This document shows positions 32,315-43,145 of a DNA stretch of 64,000 nt, one piece after another. Made by a program: the position numbers and the translations under genes. Source of the DNA: Deinococcus hopiensis KR-140 (lineage in GTDB: Bacteria > Deinococcota > Deinococci > Deinococcales > Deinococcaceae); assembly GCF_900176165.1 (NCBI RefSeq), contig NZ_FWWU01000009.1, positions 794,001-858,000 of the forward strand, in the 5' to 3' direction. The notes beneath the pieces are model-generated. The model saw nothing but the letters and a program-made list of their open reading frames with translations. It was not told where the DNA came from and ran no database searches. Every line of letters starts with the position of its first letter. The stretch's first letter is position 1.

Positions 32315-34042
32315 ATGAACGTTTCTTCCTCCCTCCAGCTGTTGCGCGCCGAGCAGTACGCAGCGCTCGACCGTGAGCTCTCGGACGTACAGGTCGCCTT
32401 CGAGCGGGGCGAGCGGAGTGAGCGGGACCTGCGCGACGCCTTCGCGCCCTTCGAGCGGCCGGACCCCGCGCTGGGTGAGAAGTGTGGCGAATGGGTGGAG
32501 GCCTGCCCCGGCTCCTACGCGGCGCATGTGGCGCTGGCGAAGTGGTGCCTGTCACGGGCGTGGGCTTTTCGGGGACACACCACCTTCAACCTCGTCAGTG
32601 ACCGGGGCAGGCGGGGGATGCGTCACTTTCTGGAACAGGCGGAAGGGTGCGCCCGGCACGCCACCACGATGACGGACCATCCCCTCACCGCCTGGCTCGT
32701 GGTGGCCCAGGTTCACCTGACCCAGGGCTGCGAAATGAGCCTCCAAGACGTGCAGGCGGGGCGTTATCCCGACTGGTTCACCCGGCCCCTGGCCGACAAT
32801 CCGCACAGCTTCGAGGTACGCCAGACCATGCTGGCGTACCTGCGGACCGAGTGGGGCGGCAGCGAAGAACAGATGCTGACCTTTGTGCGGCAGCAGCAGG
32901 AGGCCGGGCTGCTGGGGGCGGCGGAGATGCAGCGGCTATGGGCTGAGTTTCACGCCCTGGTGGCGCACCACTTCATGGCTTTTGCCCAGGACCCGGCGGG
33001 GGCTGTGGAACGCGCCCGCCTCGCCGCCGACTTGCGCGAGCTCCAGGCGGGCAGCCTGTTCGTGGCGCTGACGAACGCCAAGGCCCCGGTGCTCGAGCGT
33101 CAGGCCGCCCTCGAACGCCTGCTACGCGCCGCCGAGAATGAACCTGGCAATGCCCTGGAGGGCAACGTCGCCTGGGCGCTGTACGTCAACCGCGACTGGC
33201 TGGAGTCCTTCCTGCCCCGCATCACCGCCCTGCTCGTGCGCGAGGCGGAGCGCGGGGACCCGGACGCGGCGATCACCCTGGGGCGGCTCAAGCTGTATAT
33301 CCGCAAAGGCCGGGTCCCCGATCCCACCGCCTTCCTGCGGGCGGCGCGCGATGAGGGCAACTGCGAGGCGGCAGAGCTGCTCGTGGAGCTGGGGCGCAAG
33401 TCTGAGGGCGCGTCTCGCCACGGTGCTTCGGGGACCTCCGCCCAGGAGCGTGAGGACGTGTACAAGGCCGCCCAACTGGGCAGCGAGGACATGAGCTGGG
33501 AGGTCTACAGCGACTTCGACGCCTACCGCGCGCAATTCGAGCTGAGCGAGCGGGACCGCTACCGCTACCTGCTGCGCGCCGCCGACGCGGGCAACAACGC
33601 CGCCCGCTACGTGCTGGCCCAGCGCCTGCGCGCTGGACTGGTGGAAGTCGGTGACGACGGCGTGCTGCGCCCGGTGGACACCCCGCCCCTGCAAGACAGC
33701 CTCAACTATGCCAAGCACCTGCTGGAGCGGGCCGCTGCCGAGGACCACGCCCCGGCCCAGAAGGCCCTCGCCGCCGCGCAGGAGCGCGACTGGCAGGAAA
33801 AGACGGCCCGGCGACTAAGCCTGTCTTCTGCGAGGGCAGAGCCCGAGCGGCAGGTCACGTCCGGGCAGGCCGTCTCCAAGCCCTTGTCCGGCGGCTCCCG
33901 CTGGTCTTGGTGGCTGGGCCTGAGCCTCGTGCTGGGGGTGCTGCGCGCCTGCACCCATCAGGACCACGGCTACCGCCCGAACACGGTCTTGCCCAACACG
34001 CCGCCCGCCCTCAGCGCTGCCCTGACCTTGCCTCCCCGCTGA
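32315..34042 (+). CDS. DUF4034-like helical-repeat protein with C-terminal membrane anchor
   Basis: A 575-residue protein of unknown function. The front (residues 10-200) resembles DUF4034: LRAEQYAALDRELSDVQVAFERGER, then a conserved W and PGSYAAH, and a region rich in helices. The middle and back (about residues 280-490) read as Sel1/TPR-type helical pairs with small-residue patterns such as AADAGNNAARYVLAQRL and AAAEDHAPAQKALAAA. Near the C-terminus WSWWLGLSLVLGVLRAC is a single membrane helix, followed by a short Pro-rich tail outside. TATCCT lies 9 nt before the ATG. Likely a scaffold at the membrane. Confidence 0.6.
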   Translation: MNVSSSLQLLRAEQYAALDRELSDVQVAFERGERSERDLRDAFAPFERPDPALGEKCGEWVEACPGSYAAHVALAKWCLSRAWAFRGHTTFNLVSDRGRRGMRHFLEQAEGCARHATTMTDHPLTAWLVVAQVHLTQGCEMSLQDVQAGRYPDWFTRPLADNPHSFEVRQTMLAYLRTEWGGSEEQMLTFVRQQQEAGLLGAAEMQRLWAEFHALVAHHFMAFAQDPAGAVERARLAADLRELQAGSLFVALTNAKAPVLERQAALERLLRAAENEPGNALEGNVAWALYVNRDWLESFLPRITALLVREAERGDPDAAITLGRLKLYIRKGRVPDPTAFLRAARDEGNCEAAELLVELGRKSEGASRHGASGTSAQEREDVYKAAQLGSEDMSWEVYSDFDAYRAQFELSERDRYRYLLRAADAGNNAARYVLAQRLRAGLVEVGDDGVLRPVDTPPLQDSLNYAKHLLERAAAEDHAPAQKALAAAQERDWQEKTARRLSLSSARAEPERQVTSGQAVSKPLSGGSRWSWWLGLSLVLGVLRACTHQDHGYRPNTVLPNTPPALSAALTLPPR

Positions 34043-34065
34043 CGGTTCGCCCGGGGAAGGCGCGT

Positions 34066-34071
34066 TACCCT
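34066..34071 (+). promoter_or_regulatory. -10 box (TACCCT) of nspC
   Basis: TACCCT, 7 nt before the nspC ATG, with no ribosome-binding site. Confidence 0.55.
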
Positions 34072-34078
34072 GTGCTCC

Positions 34079-35299
<1,221 letters not shown>

Positions 35300-35326
35300 G
35301 CCCTGCTCCCGCAGCCTCGGTCCCGT

Positions 35327-36187
35327 TTACTCGAACGCCGAGCGAATGGACCGGGGCCGTTGGCCGTCCACGTCCGTGAAGCCGTACTCCTCGCCCAGTT
35401 CGGCGGCGACCAGCGTCTGTCCCGAGCGCTCCAGCCTTTTTCCATCGGCGGCGAGGTGTGCCACGGCCCGCCCCACGAACTGCGGTGACTCCGAGTTGGA
35501 AAAGTCGAAGGCCCCCTCCGGGGCCAGCAGCACGCCCTCGGTGCGGACGAGGCCCGGGTACAGCGACACGGCTGTGACCCCGTGCGGACGGAAGTGGTTC
35601 GCCAGCGCCTGCGCCATGCGGTCGTCGGCATTCTTGGCGAGGAAATAGGGAACGTTCTCAGCGCCCCGGTGCCGCTGCCCCGCAAAGAAGCTGATGTTGA
35701 CCACCAGCCCGCGTCTGGCGATCAGGAGCGGCGCGGCGAGCGAGGTCGTGACGTAGTGCGCCCGCACCCCAGCCCCGAACATCTCGTCCCACAGTGAGAG
35801 GGGCTGTTGCCAGAACGCCGCACCCCAGCTCTGCCCGCGCTCGTCCCAGCGGTGCAGGCCCTCGTACCCCCCCCAGACGTTGTTGACGAGAATGTCGAGG
35901 TGACCGTGTTCCCCGCGGATGGTTTCGAGGACAACCTGCGTCTGCCCGTCGTCGCGGTGGTCACACACGAGGGGAATACCTTGCCCGCCCAGCGCCGTGA
36001 CCTCCGCGGCCGTCTCTTCCAGGCAGCCGGACAAGAAGGGCATTTCGGGATGCCGCCCCCGCAACGTCCTTCCAGTGACGTAAACCGTCGCGCCCGCCTC
36101 GCCCAGTCCCAGGGCCACCCCGCGTCCCACGCCCCGGCTCGCGCCCGTTACCAGCGCCACCTTGCCCCCCAGAGGTGCCGTCGTCAT
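35327..36187 (-). CDS. Short-chain dehydrogenase/reductase (DHRS1-like)
   Basis: A 286-residue SDR. TGASRGVG (residues 15-22) binds the cofactor, and TGRTLRG after the second strand favours NADP(H). The catalytic serine lies in VVNISFFAG and the Tyr/Lys pair in YFLAKNADDRM. ILVNNVWGG replaces the usual NNAG and is typical of the DHRS1 branch, as is the long insertion with RGQSWGAAFWQQPLSLWDEM. Substrate unknown. AAAGGAG lies 7 nt before the ATG. It converges with nspC. Confidence 0.88.
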   Translation of the reverse strand: MTTAPLGGKVALVTGASRGVGRGVALGLGEAGATVYVTGRTLRGRHPEMPFLSGCLEETAAEVTALGGQGIPLVCDHRDDGQTQVVLETIRGEHGHLDILVNNVWGGYEGLHRWDERGQSWGAAFWQQPLSLWDEMFGAGVRAHYVTTSLAAPLLIARRGLVVNISFFAGQRHRGAENVPYFLAKNADDRMAQALANHFRPHGVTAVSLYPGLVRTEGVLLAPEGAFDFSNSESPQFVGRAVAHLAADGKRLERSGQTLVAAELGEEYGFTDVDGQRPRSIRSAFE

Positions 36188-36506
36188 GTTCTGCTCCTTT
36201 CGCTCAAGGGCACTCTACGCCACGAAGGTTCTGCCCGAAACATACGGCAAAAGGCGGATGCTCCAGGCCGTGAAGCTGGGACATCCGCGTGAGCAGTGGG
36301 CTTGAAGAAGCGGGCGTGGGGACGGGAAGAACCGGTCCACCCACGCCGCCGATTAAGACCCGGTCCCTTGGCCTGGCTGCCGAACTCGGCTTTCGGCAGA
36401 TCAGCCGGTGGGGACGCGGGAGAGGGAAGGGCCGGGGGTGGGGCGGGGAAGGGTGAGAGGAGGGAAGGCCAGTCGCCCCCGGCGCAGCAGGGTCAGGGTG
36501 GAGGGA
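36188..36506. other. Intergenic, nothing recognised
   Basis: 319 nt, GC-rich and purine-rich near the right end. No gene, hairpin with a T-run or repeat was seen. The left edge must hold the leader of the SDR gene. Confidence 0.4.
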
Positions 36507-37769
36507 TTACTTGCGGGAGACCTTCGGCACGCCGTTCACGGTGCGGATGGTCCCGCCCTCGAAGTCGGCGGCCCACGCCCCATTCACGAGGTACTGGTCC
36601 CGGGTGGGGAAGCCCAGAAACGAACCGCTGCCGCCCAGGCCCTGGTAGGTCTTGAGGACCGCGCCCGTCAGCCAGAAGGTGCCGTACTTCTCGGTGCCGT
36701 ACAGCGCTCCATTCTGGAAAAAGCCGTACAGCCCGGTGGTGCCGTAGGGGTTGCGGGGAATGACCTTCTCGTCGCCCGCCGCCCAGCCCAGCCGGGAGGG
36801 GGGACGGCCCGCGGCGTTCTCAGCCTTTGCCAGCGCGAGGTAGCGCTCCAGCAGGCGGCCGTGAACCGCGTAGGCGCGGCTGCTGCCGTTTGCGTGCAGC
36901 AGCACGGCGTCGCCATACGCGCCCACACCCCGGAACTTCTGCCACAGGCCCTCGCCCCAGGGCACGGCGTAGCTCGTGGCCCTGCCCAGCGACTCGTCGC
37001 CCTTCAGTCGGTCATAGGCGCCCACCACAGCAGCGTCGAAGGAGCCGTCCTGCTTCTCGCCGGGCTGAATCTGCGCGGTGGGCTGTTCCTGGGCCGGAGG
37101 CGTCGGCAGCGACTGGCCGGGCGCGGTGGTCACCGTGCCCACGCCGCCGCCCGCATTCCCGCCGTTGCCGACGCGAAAGGTCAACACATCGGTGGTCCAG
37201 GCGTCCTCAGGCAGCGGGTTCACGATCACGCTGAGGGCCTGGGCAAGTTTGTCCTGTCCCTGCAGCCGCACCTCTGCGAAGCCCTGGTCACCGGCGAACT
37301 GCGCGACGTCGTTCAGGTTCAGCGGTTTCGTGCTTGCCAGCGCGAGCAGCCGGTCTTGCCCGTTGGGGCCACCCACCGTCAGGGAATATTTGGCGTTTTT
37401 GCCTGGAAACAGGCGCGTTACGCCGCCCTGCACGAAGTTGTCCTCGCCGTTCTCACCGGACTCATAGCCGTTGGGAAAAAACAGGTCAATCTGGCCGTCA
37501 GCGTTGACGTTAAAGAGGTAGACGTAGGCGTCGGCATTTGTCTTCACGCCCACGCGGACCGGGTCACCCTTGCGGTAGACCGGATTGCCCTGCCCGCTGG
37601 GGTCCTTGTTCACCCAGACCTGAATGTCCAGTTTCGTCTCAACGGGGTTCACGATGATGCTTTGCGCGCTGATCTTCGCGCGTCCTGCCGCCTGGGCGGG
37701 GGACGTGAGGCCCAGCAGGGCCGTCAAGGCCAGCAGGCCCACCAGGGGGGTGCGGGAACCGTTTCGCAT
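36507..37769 (-). CDS. Secreted DUF4384 protein with LGFP repeats
   Basis: A 420-residue exported protein. A signal peptide (LLALTALLGLTSPAQA, cleaved near residue 27) is followed by a DUF4384 domain (about 28-165; YRKGDPVRVGVKTNADAYVY and FPGKNAKYSLTV), then a Pro/Gln linker and at least three LGFP repeats in the C-terminal 170 residues (for example RLGWAAGDEKVIP, GLYGFFQNGALYGTEKYG, FLGFPTRDQY). DUF4384 often marks surface-associated or envelope proteins, and LGFP repeats bind cell-wall or polymer surfaces in other groups. GGAGG precedes the ATG. Confidence 0.8.
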   Translation of the reverse strand: MRNGSRTPLVGLLALTALLGLTSPAQAAGRAKISAQSIIVNPVETKLDIQVWVNKDPSGQGNPVYRKGDPVRVGVKTNADAYVYLFNVNADGQIDLFFPNGYESGENGEDNFVQGGVTRLFPGKNAKYSLTVGGPNGQDRLLALASTKPLNLNDVAQFAGDQGFAEVRLQGQDKLAQALSVIVNPLPEDAWTTDVLTFRVGNGGNAGGGVGTVTTAPGQSLPTPPAQEQPTAQIQPGEKQDGSFDAAVVGAYDRLKGDESLGRATSYAVPWGEGLWQKFRGVGAYGDAVLLHANGSSRAYAVHGRLLERYLALAKAENAAGRPPSRLGWAAGDEKVIPRNPYGTTGLYGFFQNGALYGTEKYGTFWLTGAVLKTYQGLGGSGSFLGFPTRDQYLVNGAWAADFEGGTIRTVNGVPKVSRK

Positions 37770-37966
37770 GTCGTGCCTCCTTGTGCTTGCGGCCCAAGGT
37801 AGGCGGTAAAGCTGACCGGGCACTGACAGCGGAAGGCGCAAAAGCGTGTATAGAACGACATTAAGGATTGGCTCAAGGGGAGCTGGGACGCATGGGCGAC
37901 GGGTGAGGCCGGGCGGACGGCCCCATGATTTCCGTAGATGCGGGCACTTCCTCATTCCCGCTCCCT

Positions 37967-37972
37967 TACGCT
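37967..37972 (+). promoter_or_regulatory. -10 box (TACGCT) of the small exported protein gene
   Basis: TACGCT, 7 nt before the ATG at 37980, with no ribosome-binding site. Confidence 0.5.
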
Positions 37973-37979
37973 GGAAGCC

Positions 37980-38387
37980 ATGAAGAGGCTGCTCCTCGCC
38001 CTCGTCCTTCCCGCCTGTGCGGTGGGTCCTGCCGCCGCTGCGCCCCCTGCCCGGGTGGTGGCCGATCCGTGGCCACGCAGTCCGGTGTTGCTGCGGCTCT
38101 ACGCGTTGCCCGCCTCTGCCCGGGACCGCGAACGACTGACAAGGGCGCTGAACCTCGCCCCGGCAGAGGTGGCCGAGCTGCGCCGACTGGCCCGAAGCGA
38201 GGCTGCCGACAGCGAGGCCGGGCGGCACGTGCTGGGGCGGCAGGAGGCCACGCAACTGAACGTGCGCATCGCCGCCCACCGCGCCGAGAAGGACCGCAAG
38301 GTGCGCGCCCTGCTTGGCGGCCGGTATCCCGCCTTTCGGGCGTGGGTGCGCCTGTGGTGGGCCAGCCAGGTGAAGGCTGCGCGTTAG
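37980..38387 (+). CDS. Small exported Arg/Ala-rich protein
   Basis: A 135-residue protein of unknown function. Residues 1-20 (KRLLLALVLPACAVGPAAAA) form a signal peptide. The mature part is mostly helical and basic, with two conserved-looking segments, LYALPASARDRERLTRALNL and RKVRALLGGRYPAFRAWVRL. The codon use and signal peptide support a real gene, and TACGCT lies 7 nt before the ATG. No relative is recognised. Confidence 0.6.
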   Translation: MKRLLLALVLPACAVGPAAAAPPARVVADPWPRSPVLLRLYALPASARDRERLTRALNLAPAEVAELRRLARSEAADSEAGRHVLGRQEATQLNVRIAAHRAEKDRKVRALLGGRYPAFRAWVRLWWASQVKAAR

Positions 38388-38415
38388 AGGAGGGTGGGAA
38401 GACCTGACTTCTTTC

Positions 38416-39410
38416 GTGTTGCTGTTTCGCGGTCAGGCAAATTCGCCAAACAGCGGCGGAGAAGCGTACGCGCCGGTCTGCGCTGCTGTCTCTGTCGGCC
38501 GCCCTCCCCTCCTCACGGGGGGTGACGCCGGACGTGCCGGGCGGCCCTCGCGGGGGTTTCGTCCTGCTGTCCTGGTCCTGCCGGGCAGCGGCCCCACAGA
38601 CCCGCAATGGGGACAATCTGCTGAGCGGCCCGGGCGGAACGGAACGTACCGCAAACTGGCGGCCAACCTTGCCGCGCGGGGGACCGCCCCGCTGGGGATC
38701 GACAAACGCGGCGTCGGGGCGGGTACCGCTGCTGACGCGCGCGAGGAGGCGCTGGGTTTTGGCCACGCGAACGACGCCCGCGCGTGGCCAAATTCGCTGG
38801 CCGCGCAGCCTGAGCTCGGCTCCACCGCGGTAATCGGCCACAGCGAGGGTGGGTTGATCGCGTTGGAGCGCTGCAGGGCCAGAACCCAGCCCGCGCCCTC
38901 GCGCTGCTCGCCGCCCCCGGCGGGGACATCGGCACCACCATCCGCCGTCAGCCCGTGCAGAACCCCGCCAATCCGCCCGAGCTCGTGGCCAAGGGCAACC
39001 GAATTGCTGGACGCCCTGGGCCGGGGCGAGACGGTTGCGGACGTGTCTCCCGTCCTCGCGCCGCTGTTCCGTTCCGGCCCTCGGTGCAGCCCTACTTGCG
39101 CCGCAGTCTGAACTGCGGTGTGCAGGAGCTGATGGCCGCCGTGACGGTCCCCACGCTGATCGTGCAGGGAGACCGGGACCTGCAGGTGCGCGCTGAAGAT
39201 GCCCGCCTCCTCGCCGGCGCCCAGCCGGCGGCCCGGCTGCACCTCGCGCGCGGCGTGCACCATGTCCTCGTGCCCGCGCCCCTGGACCCCGCTGCCAACT
39301 TCGCCACCTGCGGCAATGCCGGGCTGCCGCTGGAGCGCAGGGCGGTCACCGCCACCGTGGACTTTCTGTGCACCGCCCTCTTGGGCACGAAGTGGCCGTG
39401 CGTCCCGTAC
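38416..39410 (+). pseudogene. Broken alpha/beta hydrolase
   Basis: Readable blocks are VLVLPGSGPTDPQWGQSAER, GIDKRGVGAGTA, STAVIGHSEGGLIALE (nucleophile elbow) and, in a later frame, VTVPTLIVQGDRDLQVRAED with GVHHVLVPAP supplying the catalytic histidine. Frame changes near 38880, 38990 and 39080 break it. The intact enzyme would resemble S9/X-Pro-type or bacteriophage-like hydrolases of about 340 residues; the exact family is unclear. Confidence 0.75.
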
Positions 39411-39698
39411 AGGTTAGCGGGATCTTTCGCGCCCTGGTCGACCCCACCCGGCGGGCCATTCTGCGCGGCGGTAAGCGGACGGCGGGCGAACCGGCGGACC
39501 TCTACGATCAAAAGCGCCCTCAGCGGTCACCTTGCGGTTCTCAGGGCCGCCGATCTGGTGTGGACGGAAAAGCGCGGCACACAGGGGATCTACCGCCTGA
39601 ACACCACCACCTTTCAGGACGTGATGGCGCAGGCGCTGGGGGCGTTCGGACTGGGAGCGGAGGAAAAGGAGGCCGGCCGTGACGCGCAGCCGAATTGA
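39401..39698 (+). pseudogene. Broken ArsR/SdpR-type regulator
   Basis: SGIFRALVDPTRRAILRG matches the start of ArsR-family autorepressors of the SdpR type; after a frame change, LAVLRAADLVWTEKRGTQGI and YRLNTTTFQDVMAQAL follow as the wing and last helix. The recognition helix is destroyed. The next remnant is an SdpI-type gene, the normal partner of this regulator. Confidence 0.7.
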
Positions 39699-40853
39699 TC
39701 CCCTCTTCGCGCTGGGCGCGGCCGTCACGTTGGTGCTGCTCGTGCTGGCCTGGCCACACCTGCCCACCGGAGAACGGGGGGCGCTGTTGCCCACCAGTGT
39801 GTCGCCGCTCGTTGCGGGCGTGCTCGTCGCGCGGATGGGCGGCCTGGAGCGGCAAAACCCGGCCATGTCGGACGCGGCGGCGCAGGCCCTCGCGCTTCAG
39901 GCCGCTATCGCCGCTGCGCTCGCCTTCGGCGGCGATCTGCTCCGGGCGCTGGGCCTCGCCACCGGCGTCATGCTGACCGTGACGGGCAACGCCACCGCCC
40001 GCGCTCGCCCGGGCGAATGGTTCGGCTTTCGCGCGCGCTCGACCCTGCTGCCCGAACGGGCATGGTCCGCGTCGCAGCGCCGGACGGCTCCGGCGCTGGT
40101 GGTACCGGGCACGTTCTATACCGTGTTCGCGCCCCTGCTTCTGCCCTGGATCAACCCCCCGGGGGGGCCTGCTGGTGCTCCTCCTTCCGGTGGTCTACGG
40201 TCTCAACCGCGCGTTCCATCAGGATTCCCTGCACGGCACCGAGCGCCGCCCCGCCGTGCCTGGGGCGCGCCACCTCCCGCCCTTCTTGCCCGCCGAACGC
40301 GCTACGTGCGCCCTGATGCTGGGGTTGCCCGTGCTGTCGCTGGTGGGGCTGCTCGCCGCCCTGCCTGCCCGCCCGGGTGGCGATTTCGACGCTGCTGGAA
40401 CGGCTGACCGCTACGGTTCACCGCTGGAAATACCCGTGCTGCTCGGCATTGGATTCCTGATGGCCGCTGTCGTGGTGGCGGGCGTCCGTCTCGGGACCAC
40501 CACCACGACAGCGGCACCTGGCCCCCGCGTCTTCGGTGGGATGATGGCCGCGTTTCTGGCTCCCCCCCGTCATTGGCCTGACGGGCAAACGGGGCCTGGC
40601 GCTGGGCCTCGCCCACGCGCCTGCTCGCCGCTTCCCCTGGCCCTCGCGTGCGCCCTGCCCGGCGCCCAGGCGCAGCGGCACCCAAAGCGGCCCGCCTTTT
40701 CCTCGGACTCGCGGCGCTGTTCGCTCCGCTGGCCTTCCTGCCCGCCCGCGTTGGCGGTGCGGCCCTGCCCGGGCTGCTGCTCGCGCTGGGCACGCCGCTG
40801 TTCCTCGCGCCTGTGTCCGTGTGCCGAGTGCCGCCAAAGCAGGTTCAGAACTG
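39679..40853 (+). pseudogene. Broken SdpI-family membrane protein
   Basis: The first frame (39679-40170) has several membrane helices and ARARPGEWFGFRARSTLLPE then RAWSASQR, matching the SdpI signature (GxxxPN..GIRTPWTLSS..VW..TH). A second frame from 40175 continues with hydrophobic segments (VLLGIGFLMAAVVVAGVRLG, ALFAPLAFLPARVGGAAL). SdpI proteins give immunity to the SdpC toxin in Bacillus; here frameshifts make the protein non-functional. Confidence 0.65.
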
Positions 40854-40885
40854 ACCCCAACCTCAAAACTCCTGGCGAGTGGAGA

Positions 40886-41656
40886 CTACACCCGCCCCGC
40901 CAGCCACAGCGCCACCGGCGCAATCACCAGTGCCGGAAGCAGGCTGCCCACCCGCACCCGGCGGTCCTCCCACCCCAGTCCCGCCAGCATCAGGTTCCAC
41001 GCGATGCCCACGATGGTTAGCCCGCCCGTGCCCGTGATGAGCAGGACGTACGGATTGGTTTTCAGAATGCTGGGATCCGCGCCTCCCAGCAGGCCCGAGG
41101 CGAAGGCCCCGGCGAGCAGGCTGATCCCCCCCTGCAGCAGCAGCACCGTCAGGGCGCTAAAGCCCACCCCGATGCCGTAGGCCCCCGCCAGCGCCAACGA
41201 GGCGATGCCGTCCAGCGTGGCCTTCAGCACGTAGGTGGAGGGATCGCCCGTCAGGCCGTTCTGAATGCCGCCCACCACCGTCATGGGCCCGATGCAGAAC
41301 AGCAGGCTGGCGGCCACGAAGCCCTCGGTGAAGCGCCCACCACCCCGAAACCGTGCCTTGAGGGTATCGCCCAGCCGGGACAGGCCTTCTTCTATCCCCA
41401 GCATCTCGCCCACCACGGCCCCCAGCGCCAGGGCGACAAGCGCCAGAATAACGCCGGGAATAGAGCCGCCCTTCACTGCGTTCAGGCTGCCCGCCATATC
41501 CAGCCCGATAAAGGTGGTCACGAGGGATAAGGTCTGGAGCAGCGTGCGCTGGGTGCGCTCGGGGAGGCGGCCGCCCAGCAGCAGGCCCACCACGGTTCCG
41601 GCGAGGACGGTGGCGACGTTGATCAGGGTGCCGGACAGTTGGTCGAGCAGGCTCAT
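40886..41656 (-). CDS. DUF554 family membrane protein (YqgA-like)
   Basis: A 256-residue polytopic inner-membrane protein with about seven hydrophobic helices. GTLINVATVLAGTVVGLLLG at the N-terminus, FVAASLLFCIGPMTVVGGIQ and GISLLAGAF are typical DUF554 segments. The family is widespread but has no firm function; an ion or small-molecule transport role is guesswork. TAGATT lies 8 nt before the ATG. Upstream it faces the metalloprotease terminator. Confidence 0.85.
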   Translation of the reverse strand: MSLLDQLSGTLINVATVLAGTVVGLLLGGRLPERTQRTLLQTLSLVTTFIGLDMAGSLNAVKGGSIPGVILALVALALGAVVGEMLGIEEGLSRLGDTLKARFRGGGRFTEGFVAASLLFCIGPMTVVGGIQNGLTGDPSTYVLKATLDGIASLALAGAYGIGVGFSALTVLLLQGGISLLAGAFASGLLGGADPSILKTNPYVLLITGTGGLTIVGIAWNLMLAGLGWEDRRVRVGSLLPALVIAPVALWLAGRV

Positions 41657-41664
41657 TGGGGGTG

Positions 41665-41670
41665 AATCTA
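41665..41670 (-). promoter_or_regulatory. Possible -10 box (TAGATT) of the DUF554 gene
   Basis: TAGATT, 8 nt before the ATG at 41656, one nt longer than the usual spacing in this window. Confidence 0.4.
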
Positions 41671-41700
41671 TCCTGCCCCGCGCGGCCGACGCCACAGAAA

Positions 41701-41735
41701 GCCGCCCCGCCTCGGAGGAAGAGGAGCGGGGCGGC
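41701..41735 (-). terminator. Terminator after the metalloprotease gene
   Basis: A 10-bp perfect stem (GCCGCCCCGC/GCGGGGCGGC) with a 15-nt loop, then TTTC on the minus strand, 30 nt after the metalloprotease stop. Confidence 0.6.
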
Positions 41736-41765
41736 GGTGGAGGTGCTGGGTGACCCGGTGCGGTC

Positions 41766-42701
41766 CTACTCCGTCCGGTACTTGGGGGTGATGATCTGTT
41801 CGCGGTGCCCGATGTCCAGGCCTTCGAGCATCTGCGCTGTGGTGGTGGGGACGCGGTAGCTGTCGGCGGCGTTGTAGTTCACCGCGTAGCCCATGTCCTG
41901 CAGCGATCCGACGCTGATGCGCGACAGCGGATTGACCACGCCGCTGTTGAGGTAGCCGGTCATGAGTTCGGTCTTGAAGGTGGTTTCGCGCCAGTGGGCT
42001 CCCGCCGTGCCCGAGCCGCCCTGGTTCTCGACAGGCACGGTGGAGAGGGTGCCGCCCGCCGCGCGGTACTCGCGCACACCGTTGCTGCCGCTGTACACGG
42101 GGTTGGTGGTGTTTGCACCGCTGACCAGCCTGAACTGCCGCCACAGCGAGCCGATGCCGAGCGAGTGACCCAGTTCGTGCACGGCGATGTCGGCAAGCTG
42201 GCTACTGAACTGCCCGAGGTCCGCCGTGTCAAACACCAGTGTGGAGTAGGTCGTCAGGCCGCTCGCCGAGCGCACGCTGCACGGGCCGCTCTGGGCCAGG
42301 ATGCCGCCGGGGCCGTCGATGCTCTTGTTGCCGGTGAAGACCAGGATGTCGTCGATGGTGCCGCTGTAGGCCGCGTTGCTGCCGCAGGCGTTGGCCGGAA
42401 TATTCGCGGTCACGCTGGGCAGGCCCTGGGTTACCACGCCCTGCCAGCGGCTGGCCGCCGACTTCATCGCGTTGACCACGCTGGCGTCGCTGCCCGCCGC
42501 GAAGTTCAGGGTGATGTTGTACGCCTCGGTGGCCTGCTCGGTCAGCCCGCTGGATTTCGCGTAGGGGTCGGCGGTCAGCGCAGCGATATTGACGGCCGGG
42601 CTGCTGGCTTCCTCACTGGCGGAGGTCGGGGCGCTCATGTTGCAGGAGGCGAGCAGGGTGGTCAGGGCGAGGGTGGCGGTGGGCAGGGCAAATCGGCGCA
42701 T
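41766..42701 (-). CDS. Leishmanolysin-like zinc metalloprotease lipoprotein
   Basis: A 311-residue lipoprotein: TLALTTLLASC ends in a lipobox at Cys20. After a variable region the zinc site HELGHSLGIGSLW (HExxHxxG) appears at about residues 169-181, and further on SYRVPTTT and a distal FKTELMTGY with Met give a metzincin-type active site with the Met-turn. ANACGSNAAYSGTIDDILVF is a conserved pre-catalytic segment of bacterial leishmanolysin-like proteins. It should act on proteins at the cell surface. AAGGAG lies 7 nt before the ATG. Confidence 0.8.
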   Translation of the reverse strand: MRRFALPTATLALTTLLASCNMSAPTSASEEASSPAVNIAALTADPYAKSSGLTEQATEAYNITLNFAAGSDASVVNAMKSAASRWQGVVTQGLPSVTANIPANACGSNAAYSGTIDDILVFTGNKSIDGPGGILAQSGPCSVRSASGLTTYSTLVFDTADLGQFSSQLADIAVHELGHSLGIGSLWRQFRLVSGANTTNPVYSGSNGVREYRAAGGTLSTVPVENQGGSGTAGAHWRETTFKTELMTGYLNSGVVNPLSRISVGSLQDMGYAVNYNAADSYRVPTTTAQMLEGLDIGHREQIITPKYRTE

Positions 42702-43145
42702 GGGGACTCCTTGAAGCGGACCGGAAAGCTCTCGCTTCCCTGGGAACGACAACGGTTGTTTGGTACGTATGCAGGTTAGAGCGCCATGTGTGATGGGCCT
42801 GTGTTTGCCCTATGCGCGTGTGGGCGGGGGCTGCAGGGGAAGGGAGCGCCCGCACGTGCGATTCAAAAACGCCACCAGCCGAGCCGTGAAGGGGGTTGTT
42901 TCCCACGCTGCTGCCTGCCGCAGTGGACGGGGCATGGGGTCCCTGCACCCCTCCTTCATCCTTGATCTTGCGCTGACGGTGGGCGTGATACGCTTTTTTC
43001 AAGTTGATCGCGCCGCTTGCCCTTCCCCTCCCCGTACCGCTTCTGTGCGGTGGGGGTCCGGGTGCGCCGGGCGGTGCGGTCACAAATCAGAACGTCGTCG
43101 GGGCTGCCCTTGTGGTGGCCCCACGTGCTTTTCGGAGGTTTGCCC
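42702..43145. other. Intergenic, nothing recognised
   Basis: 444 nt between the divergent metalloprotease and HTH genes. It holds a small odd palindrome (ACAACGGTTGT, near 42747) upstream of the metalloprotease. No gene is supported; the right end holds the ribosome-binding site of the HTH gene. Confidence 0.4.
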
